A DNA stretch of 64,000 nucleotides from Hofstenia miamia. Taxonomy: Eukaryota; Xenacoelomorpha; Acoela. Positions 55,133 through 64,000 of this stretch are shown piece after piece. The notes under the pieces are model-generated. The model was not told the origin of the DNA, did no database searches, and was given only the letters and a program-made list of their open reading frames with translations. Position 1 is the stretch's first letter; each line of letters begins with the position of its first letter. The stretch spans positions 1,046,849 through 1,110,848 of the forward strand of contig SCFE01000023.1 in NCBI GenBank assembly GCA_004352715.1, given 5' to 3'. A program made the translations under genes and the position numbers.

Positions 55133-58100
55133 GTTTAAAGTAAGCTTACAACTTATTTTTTCACTATTATATTGGTTCAGTCTCTTGCTATTTTAGTTGT
55201 CCTTGTTATTATTATTTAATACTTTGAAAAGTCTAAAAAAAATAATAGAACGAGTAAGAAAAGTATAAAATATGTTGTCAAGATTGAAAAGCAGGAACAT
55301 AGATGGAACAATTGCTTTCATATTCTACTTAAATATTAATTAATGAATATTGTTATACCTTATCAGTAAACATATACAATAAGCCAATGAAAGACTAGTA
55401 CAACAGGACATATATTGCTAATTTTTTTTACTTTGTCTTATACCCAAAATGGATAATCATTGCATAATCTGTATGAGATTTTAAAACCTTTATAGATTGT
55501 GAGACAAATAAACAGTTATAAAGAAAGACCTGGAAATATTCCCATTCTAAAATTTGGAGATGCATATACTTAATTGAGCAGTTTACTACTTGTTTCATGT
55601 TGCTTTTCATAACTATATGAGAACATTTAGAGCTTAGGCTAGATATTCCTTGATTGTACAAATTTACGTAAACGGATTAGGACAACCACATTTAAATCGA
55701 GTTACACGTGACTGAATTGGTAAGTTCTGGAGATACAACCATTAAATATTTTTGGAATAGGGATTTTCAATACACTCAGCAGCCATCTTGTGCATTTAAT
55801 CATTGGAAATCTTTCAACTAATACATCGGGTAGTATTGAGAAACTTACAATGATTTCCAAACATACAATTGCAAACAATAGCAAACAAACGGGTTACATT
55901 TAAGCTGGGAGGAGACAAAAATACCAAACTGCAAAATTTACAAAACAAAAAGCGGGGCATGTCATTTAGGCCCGAGCAATTATGGTGAATACCATGCCAA
56001 TTCTAACTAAGGATATCGCATTTAATCTGCAACAGAAAAAGCACATAAACATGCAGATAGATACACTAGAATAAAACCATTAGTTTCCAACAGTACTGGG
56101 TGTTCAAAAAGTTCATTGATACGTCCTAATAAAAAATCTATCAGTAATCGATGCATTGCTTCATACTTTTTAGTACGTCTATGAATCAAAGAAAGCGTGT
56201 CTGCTTTAGAGGGAACTCGTATGGTTACTACTTTTAGCGGGAAAATAAAAAATGTAGGTAAGGACTAAAGCGAACTAATACTGACAAGTCCCTCCGACAA
56301 CTGCCAACCATTTTTAGGGGGGGTGAATTTGGAAAGTGCTGCAGTATAGGTGAAATCAAAAAGTGACCGCAATAGTCAGTGATTCCCAATAAAATGATGT
56401 TACAGGGTTTTTGGGCGATAGAGTGCGATGGTGGACTGATAGTGCTTGAATAATGCGCAGTAAACCAGTGTAACTGGGTGATGTTTTTGTGTAAATCTTA
56501 CCGGTCTAGAATACATCACTTTATTTGGAACTAAATTTGACTATTATAATGGGATAGGAAACGATTTCCACACTTAAAATTTAGGAAATAACATATGTAG
56601 GCGATGATGATGAGTGCCATTTAGATACTTCATATAATGATTAAAAAGGTTTTTAGCAAAGTTATTTATAGTGCATCATTGATCTCTTTAAAATAGCTCA
56701 CATTGCTGCATATTCACAATCATTCTCCCGTTATAAACTTAGCATACATAATTATAAAATAGTTTCTCATAATCACAATAATTAATTTTTCATTTGTTTA
56801 ATTACTTATTAAATTATAGAATTTGCGTTGTGGGATATACAAATGGGTTAGGACCTAAGGCGGAGTTTCTTTTACTATCATTTGGATTTGAGCCGGCATC
56901 ACGCTGATGAATTAATTATTATTTTATTGAATATAATATGAGTGAGAGTGTCCCCTTGATTTGGGTGGTTTGAGCTAGGGCCTACACCAAAAAGTCAGCC
57001 CATTTTGAAAGTATCCATAAGCAAATAAAAATTTATGAATTTTTAAAATTTGGATACTTATACCAAAAAGTATTAATTCAATAATTATTACATATTACCT
57101 ACTACCTACTACATAGCCTACTAACGTTTAAGCGCTACTACATGTGTTATTAGAACTTTATCACTGAGCATCATTAAATAATATAAAAAAGACTTAGTTA
57201 AATACCACCATGCTATCAGCAAAAACTCATGAAAATAGGTGGCGGTTAAAAAATAAAACGTTTATTGTCTACAATGGTGAAAAAGTCTGAATTTCGCAGA
57301 ATGCATTCTTTCTCCCCATAGTTACTAATAATTGAGCTGATAATTGTTCATTTATTAATGAATAATTTTTTATTAAAAAATAAATTCATAATTTACTACT
57401 TCAATGTATTAATGAAAAAAAGAAGCGACACTACAAACACAAAATTGAAAAAAAATTTATTGCTGTTCTAAGAATCACTTTTAAATAAATCACTTTGCCT
57501 ACAGTGTTGTTAACCTCGTTTCCTATTTCAGTCCAATGCTGCAGGTAGCCTGGCCGAATTTTCTAATTAAGTTTAACAAATTATTATATTGTGGGAAATA
57601 AATACTTAGTGTGAAACTTTGGACAAAAGTTTTTTCAAATTACTTACAGTAATGTGCATTCATACGCAATTGATAGGAGACTTGTTCTTTTGAAATTTGC
57701 GTTTTAAGCAAGAACATAATGATTTACAAAATATATTTTTGAATTTACCAATTGGGAAAGATTCAAGAAATTGCCCAAATGTATTCGAAGTATATTATGG
57801 ATAACACGCGTGTTCAACCTAGAAGCAACGATGACAATTAAAATGAAATTGTTGTGCAGAGAATGTGGAAATGGCTTTGCGGTTGATGAATGTATAGCCC
57901 GACAGCTAACATCTCGAGTGAAGTTATCTTATCAGAGATTTATTGTATTGGAACGATAGTAATTAAACGCGAATGGACGTAAAGTGCATAGAGATGAATG
58001 GATAATTAACGTGGAAAAATTTACTAAAGATTGATTGACAGAGGGCGCCAGGGGAAGTGGATGTCTGACTGCGAACAATGTAAATGTGGCAAATGGCACA

Positions 58101-58739
58101 GTGAGGACTCAGGGGATTGAATAACTGGAATAGAAAAACGCCTTAAATGCACGTCGCCTAAATAACTAGGCCGGTCAGAGCTATGCCTCAGAACAAAATA
58201 TTCCACTTAACTGAAAAATCATTGCCAGCAATAAAATGAACGATACAATATCTTGACTAAATTACTTTGAGAGTGTTAAGGTGAGTATTCGGTTGTGTTT
58301 ATTGTATGTTATTGCTTGATGCTTGGTACATATTTCCAGGTTAAAAAGCATGTCCTTGGCGAGCATTTTAAAAAAATTCCACCTGATAAAATCATGAGTG
58401 TATACTCCCTACAAAAAATTGGAATTTAACCAATCATTCTTTCAACTATCTTAAAATCATTGTAAATCTTAAAGAAGGAGTAAATATTTCGCAAAATCGG
58501 AAAGAATTTAGTTTTTCATTGGTTGTCTAAATGTGGTTGGGTTGTTCGACTGACTGCTAGGATTTTTACAAACATATTAATCTCTTTTTTTAATGATATG
58601 GGTAGTAAGAAGAATTCATTAAGATATTAGGCTATTTGAATTTGAAAAGTTTGCCAATAGCATTAGAGCATTCTGAATTATTATTTTATGAAGCCTTTTT
58701 CAAAATGTCCATATATATATATATATATATATATATATG
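55133..58739. other. Intronic, non-coding, ending at (TA)n and a gap
   Basis: No exon was recognised. The last bases are (TA)n up to the N gap. Confidence 0.35.
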
Positions 58740-58864
58740 NNNNNNNNNNNNNNNNNNNNNNNNNNNNNNNNNNNNNNNNNNNNNNNNNNNNNNNNNNNNN
58801 NNNNNNNNNNNNNNNNNNNNNNNNNNNNNNNNNNNNNNNNNNNNNNNNNNNNNNNNNNNNNNNN
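58740..58864. other. Assembly gap (125 N) inside a (TA)n microsatellite
   Basis: TA repeats occur on both sides. Frames drawn through it (Tyr-Ile repeats) are artefacts. Confidence 0.95.
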
Positions 58865-58898
<34 letters not shown>

Positions 58899-59741
58899 GC
58901 TTTGTAGGAACATTTTCCAAAATGATTTCTACAACTTATAGCTTTATATACTTAAGAAATAATTGTAGCCTTGTAATAAATAATTAAAAATAAGAAAATA
59001 CTAAAACGTCTGGGCACATCAAATCTTACCAGCAATACTTTTCTAAAGTTTAAGCAAAAAAGAACAAAATCTACGGCTTAAATATGAATTTAACCTCACT
59101 TTGTATTAACCACGCACTAGCATAAACTTGCATCGAAACTCCCAATGTTTTACTATTGAGTGTAAGAACATAAAATATGGAAAAATTATTTATATTTCCA
59201 AGGCATCTTTGAATTCTATTAGAAAAAAGTTCTAAAATAATAAAAATTTTAATTTTTAAAACTATTGAATTTTGTTGATGGAAGTCAAGAGTTTCCCAAA
59301 ATACTTCAATTTAAACAGAGCTAGCACCATGTATAAAAATTATATATATATATATAACGTCGCAATTGTGAAGAAATGAAAGTATGTTAAATGTATATAC
59401 AAATGTGTATGTCTTTCACTGGAAACTGGAGATATATAAAGAAGTGAAATTGTGTTAAATTTACTATCGTTGCATTATCAAATTCAATTTCGAACTTGCG
59501 CAATAAAAAGTGCATGAAGATTGGTAATAGAATTGGATTTTTTGACATTCCTTAAAAAGTGGCAAAAAAAAGACTTTGATGATGACTAGCATTTTTCAAT
59601 TTTACTGTAAACAGTGCAGAAAAAAATGAAATATGGAATGAATATCATGCAGGTGCCTAAGTTAAAACATGACGTTAGCTTTCATGGAATTGTCCAAATT
59701 TAGAGATTTCGTGTCGAATTAGTAGAAAAGAGTGTCCTCAC
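58865..59741. other. Intronic, non-coding
   Basis: A short (TA)n lies at about 59340-59356. No exon found. Confidence 0.4.
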
Positions 59742-59800
59742 CTGGCCCTGAAGAACTGGATTGAACAGAGGATGCTGGAATGCGGGATTCATAGTTAAAT
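59742..59800 (-). CDS. cpo: couch potato/MEC-8-like gene: short linker exon
   Basis: This 59-bp exon lies between the acceptor …GCGTATGCAG and the donor GTGAGG. Joined to the single base left by the preceding exon it reads H-LTMNPAFQHPLFNPVLQGQ. This is a low-complexity linker between the two RRMs. Another acceptor 14 bp upstream (CATTTAG, giving a 73-bp exon) would put a stop in frame after the preceding exon, which is why the shorter form is chosen. It ends in phase 0, compatible with the next recognised exon. Small size makes it less certain than the RRM exons. Confidence 0.7.
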
Positions 59801-60449
59801 CTGCATACGCCAATCTAAATGACAGCGAGGAATAAGTTGATGATGCGGCAAGTGAAATACTCACGCTTGCTGCTGAGCCCAGTTCTCTGTCGGAGTAGCA
59901 GGTATGAATGTGGCCATTTCTAAATCACTTCTTTATTAGGCTTCACATAAAACAATCAGATGCTGGGAGAAAATGGTTACCAGTAGAAACGCGGGAAAAG
60001 TTCAACATTTTTGTTAAATTTCATTATTCACTGAGCAAGAAGATTCGCGGTTACATACACTTCGGAATATGTTGCCAATCTCATTGTAGAAATTTTGTTT
60101 CCATTCCATAATTTTCGCATTTGAAACATCAGACATAAATTTATTCTCAAGAAGAAATCACTGTTCTAGTGCCAAAATTGGACAGGCCGCCAGTTTGTCC
60201 GAACAGCTGTCATTTGGATTTACAATGAGTTTAATTCGAATTGTAACATAAATTTCTTTGGTAATACAGGGGAATTGAATGGGGTTTACACCATTAAGTT
60301 TGAAATGAGTTACATGTATACATAATTATTACAAGATATTTAACACCGGATCTCAATATTTCTAGTGACTAGATATCATCTCCCTGCTGGAAAAGGCATT
60401 TCAGGAGGTTTTGATAATTTCCTGAGAGAAGAAATATTGGAAGACTTAC
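59801..60449. other. 649-bp intron of the RRM gene
   Basis: Bounded on the minus strand by GTAAGT at 60449 and …TATGCAG at 59801. No other feature was recognised. Confidence 0.65.
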
Positions 60450-60588
60450 GTGTGGGGAAAGCACCTGTTAACACAGGAGGCAAGATGGGTGAATTGACAG
60501 AGTGCTGCTTTGGTTTCTGAACTTTAGTGTTGGATTTGGCAAACTCCAGCCGTAGAGTTTGTGGTAAGTCTGGATCAAATCTAACGCC
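60450..60588 (-). CDS. cpo: couch potato/MEC-8-like gene: exon encoding the end of RRM1
   Basis: This 139-bp exon lies between the acceptor …TTTGTTTTTAG and the donor GTAAGTC. It reads GVRFDPDLPQTLRLEFAKSN, then TKVQKPKQHSVNSPILPPVL and TGAFPT. 'G[IV]RFDP[DE][LIM]PQTLRLEFAK[AS]NTK' is diagnostic of the C-terminal strand of the RBPMS / couch potato / MEC-8 RRM, and the following Pro-rich segment begins the linker. It starts in phase 0 and ends in phase 1. The preceding exon, with the first strands of RRM1, should lie to the right, and I did not find it before 64000. Confidence 0.92.
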
Positions 60589-63500
60589 CTAAAAACAAAG
60601 ATATAATTCAAGCAAATGACATATTTGCGAAAAAATATTTATAAAATGTCAACCAAATGTTGCAGCAAATACAAGCGATAGCGTTAGTATTCAACAACGA
60701 AAATCCTTTAATTAAAGAAAAACGTACATTACTCTTTCATTTCTATCAATGAGGAATTTTCAACTTTTATCCAGTTACTTTTAAGTAAAAAATTTTTCCT
60801 TTATCTTAGAACTCTGTTCTCATGCATCTTAATTTAGCCAAACGGAATCGGTGTGAGATACGCACACACACACAAACAAAGGTTAAGTAACCTATTGAAT
60901 GTGACTGTTGATGCTGAATAAGTTAAAACCATTTGCTGCTTATTGGGGTAGAAATAAATTCACTTTAACAAACCTTCTAAATGCAAAAGAGAAGAAAATA
61001 TTTAGGGCTTGGCAAAAACGAAAAATCCTAAATTATTTAGCTGCTTGGCATGGATTTGTACATAGTATTTCTACTTGCTTTTTGCTCTTTACACATATTT
61101 TTTTCCCATTTTCACATATTTCTTTCCCTTTTCTGAAATACCATTTACCTAAACCACATTGTTTTTTCCCCAAACCAAATATGCTTTTTCAGCGGAAGCT
61201 GTGGAATCCGAAGATTTTAATTGAACTGGTTAACTATTTTTCTCTATAGGGGTTTATATGTTTTTAAAAATCATTTTTATGATGTATTATATGATAGAAA
61301 AACATATTTGGTTAGGGGAAAAACGATGTGGTTTGGAGAAAAAAGTATTTCAGAAACGGGAAAAATATGGAAAACGGGAAAATTCCAGCAAAGGGGTAAA
61401 TGCTATATTTGGGGTTCCAGTGTGAGATGTCTATATTGAGGCGCTGATCCTACCCAGGGATTTCAGTTCCTTCATAGGAATTGGCAATTCATAGTTTTGC
61501 TGGAATTGGAATAGACCAATTCCTGAGTTTGGGAATTGGATTTGGAATTGAGGAAGAAATTGGCATTTCAAATTGACTTTAGAACCCCAACTAATTTGAA
61601 CAATTAATATTATCAAGTTCAGGTTAGAGCTTTTTGTAAAATATTTAATTATAACATTTACAATATGCAAATGAATAAAATATAAAATTATAATTTAATA
61701 TTACTAACTATTATAAATTTTACTAAAAATGGAATTGTAATTGAGTCGGATATTAATGGTACGTAGGGATTTGAATTGAATTGAACTGAAATCTCTGATC
61801 CTACCCTCAACTTTCACTACCTGCTTGGTGCCTAGTAGATATTTTTACTACTTAATCCACACCTTGGGTCATTGGGGGTGAAATTAACTAAAAAAACACT
61901 TTGATCGTCAGTAGAGTTAACGGGTTTGATGCTTAATGAACTCCTTCATAGATTTTGCTATTCCTATATTAAAGTATCAGTACAGACTTATTCAAGGTAC
62001 TTTCGAGGACAAGTTATCATCAATTTTTTATGACGCTCATAACAAGAAAAGATCTGTTACTATAAATTTTCATAATTCATTCACAAAGGATTAGTTGTTC
62101 AGTTTCTTAGGAGAAAGTGGACAATTCTTTTAAAATGATTAGATGGCATTTAGTCAAATTCATTATATGCTATACATAATCAACACATAGGCCTAAAGGT
62201 GCGTTCAGACGAGCATTTTTTGACGTATATCAAATGAACTCACCTTAAAACTCATCACTGTAGCAATAGCCGGAATTTTTTGAATAAACATTTGCGATTG
62301 TTTAGGGTTCTTAGCGACTCCACCGTAGGTGAAATGTAACGGGCCAACTTGAGTTATTATTTTGTACATAAACATATTAGGTCCCTGCCAAACCTTTCTC
62401 AATGATTTTGGGACCCAATTTTTGCTATATTTATATAATTACTTTTCTAATTTAAAATTGCTTCTAATACGCTTTAATTCTATTTTTGGAGACTAACGTT
62501 TTTCCTATTTGGGGAACCTGTGCGGCCGCTTTCCTCAGTAACGCCACTGCACTTCGCAATGTATCATAGGAAAGGCGTGTGCTGCCATCATTCGCTATAT
62601 GAAATATGGTACAGCAACAGCTTATAACGACTACGTCTGAACTATGGCAAATGATAGTGTTAAATAACGCAGGTGTCATCCAATCAACTCTTTATTTGGT
62701 GGATGTTCAGTGTAGAACAATTTGCGATTTCCTTTTAAAAAATATATTTTTAATAAAAAATCCAATGTAATTGAATGTGCCTTGTTTAACCAATCTCACA
62801 TTAACTTAATCAGAAAAAGCATTTTCAGAAAATTATCGAAATTCCCTTAAATTGTTTAATGCGCCATGTTAATCAAATTCATTCCATTTAATCATTTTTC
62901 ATTAAACGTGATGCATTAGTTGATGATATAATGATGTTACGTAAGCAACCTGCGTGATTACGTAACAAATGACGTTTGAATGGAAAGCAAAACACATTTC
63001 TCTGATAGATAAAGCTAATTAATTACTTTCTCACTTTCTAAAATGATGCATGGAAAACGTTTCGGCTGATTCACCGTAACATTTACGAAAATATGGCACA
63101 AACGCTTAATGAGACTGAGGCAACAGCACTCGGATTCGGGCCCGGCCTCGGATATTTTAAAACGAATCGGAGTAAAAAAAATAAAATTTCAATCAAATAA
63201 ATTTTTTAACGAGTACCAATAACTGAAAATCATTCCAAACATTTAATTTAAATTTAAACTTTAGTCGTTAATTGCCACGAAGCTCGAGCAAGTAGGATGA
63301 AACAAATAGTGAACAAATTTAATGAAATCCTTAAATTTAGGGAAAATTTATTTGAGGCTTAGGCAAATCCGGACTCTGAATCGGACTCGGGTTTGGTACA
63401 CGTATCATTTTTAGGCGACTCCAAATCCCTGTTAAACACGTTGAACATGATGGGTTTTAGCATAGCATATAGAGTCAAACTATGTAACGTAAGCCTCGTT

Positions 63501-64000
63501 AAATATGAAATATATCTAAATAATTTTTGATTTCAAATTTGTGCGCGAACTTCACCATTATCTCCAAAAATGCAAATATACTTCCCAAGAACCAACAAAA
63601 TGTTTTATAAATTTTAATTATTCCATTATTTTTAGCCCAAAGTATAACATTGATATTAGGCAATTGCGTGAAATTGCATTAAATTTTTCAATAAAATATG
63701 ATTATTTTTAGATACAACCGTATTTTTATGTAATATTTTTCACAAAAATATGCTCTAAATTGAGTACATTGTGTATTTCAAACTATAGGATTTCATTGTA
63801 CACTACAAATGAAACATTTTTAAGTAGAGTACAAAATGTTGACATAAAACTATGAATGTGCGCCTACTAGTCAAAGTTTGTTGAATATTTTGATAAAGTT
63901 AAAAAAATCAAGCATCCCAAAATGTAAAAATCTTGCTAAAATCAATGAAATTTTAAAACTACGAAAAATTGTGCTGGGTTTTGAAAAATCACAAAAAATG
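60589..64000. other. Intronic or upstream sequence of the RRM gene; nothing firm
   Basis: No upstream RRM1 exon was recognised. A stretch at 63128-63420 begins with ACTCGGATTCGGGCCCGG and ends near GAATCGGACTCGGGTTTGG; it may be a diverged element with GC-rich ends. A short CA run lies at 60862-60874. Confidence 0.35.

Larger units (their letters stand above)
34914..60588 (-). other. cpo: Couch potato / MEC-8-like RNA-binding protein gene (partial, exons scattered over 25.7 kb)
   Basis: Four minus-strand exons with consensus GT-AG borders and compatible phases encode parts of a two-RRM protein of the RBPMS / couch potato / MEC-8 family. These proteins bind pre-mRNA or mRNA and act in alternative splicing and RNA regulation, notably in neurons and muscle. 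Order: RRM1 end (60588-60450), linker (59800-59742), linker plus RRM2 start (51966-51821), RRM2 end (35033-34914). Vertebrate RBPMS has only the first RRM; a second one is known in worm MEC-8 and invertebrate couch potato. One exon in the middle of RRM2 is missing from my reading. The 5' exons are outside the window and the 3' end is not found. Confidence 0.85.

Noticed and set aside
57771-57959. 62-codon plus-strand frame with CRECGNG
   Set aside because: One Cys pair only, no second half of a zinc finger and no splice context.
58636-58987. Frames with Tyr-Ile repeats across the N gap
   Set aside because: They translate a (TA)n microsatellite and Ns; no gene.
59801-59814. Alternative 73-bp version of the linker exon using the CATTTAG acceptor
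   Set aside because: After the phase-1 end of the preceding exon it would bring a stop into frame.

Overview
This is AT-rich animal nuclear DNA. The evidence is GT-AG introns in a host gene, Ty3/gypsy, LINE, hAT and mariner elements, several MITE families, (TA)n microsatellites and runs of N from a draft assembly. The host gene has a second RRM of the MEC-8/couch potato type, which vertebrate RBPMS lacks, so an invertebrate is likely. The species cannot be named from this window.

Positions 1-15885 are one nest of transposons. The base is a Ty3/gypsy-type LTR element on the minus strand (element A). It has a 5' LTR at 14955-15885, a primer-binding site resembling a tRNA-Arg complement, gag with a CCHC knuckle, a retropepsin and a pol collapsed by an internal deletion. 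Its third ORF lies at 4541-6691 and its polypurine tract abuts a 3' LTR that runs off the left edge of the window. A second, related element (B, 6694 to about 11505) sits inside A. B keeps its 3' LTR, PPT, RT/RNase H and its own copy of the third ORF, but has lost its 5' half and shows no integrase. A KIAA1586-type hAT transposon (about 491-3683) lies inside the 3' LTR of A, and a 539-bp tandem duplication covers the hAT/LTR boundary.

Positions 15886-22190 hold a plus-strand gypsy fragment, two head-to-tail pieces of an R2-like LINE with an intact YMDD, and a CR1/jockey-like LINE with a PHD-finger ORF1. That LINE is interrupted by a mariner-type transposase fragment.

From 22.2 kb to the end the DNA is mostly non-coding. 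It carries mariner-derived MITEs (two 0.55-kb copies), an hAT MITE family with exact 8-bp target duplications, a palindromic Harbinger-like MITE, a 731-bp MITE with about 100-bp terminal inverted repeats, short tandem repeats, and several assembly joins where an N lies between duplicated flanks.

The one host gene I can support runs on the minus strand from at least 60588 to 34914. Four exons, separated by introns of 0.65, 7.8 and 16.8 kb, encode the end of a first RRM of the RBPMS/couch potato type, a linker, and the two ends of a second RRM. Splice phases show that one short exon, carrying the RNP1 strand of RRM2, must lie in the 16.8-kb intron or in a gap; I could not find it. The 5' exons lie beyond the right edge of the window.
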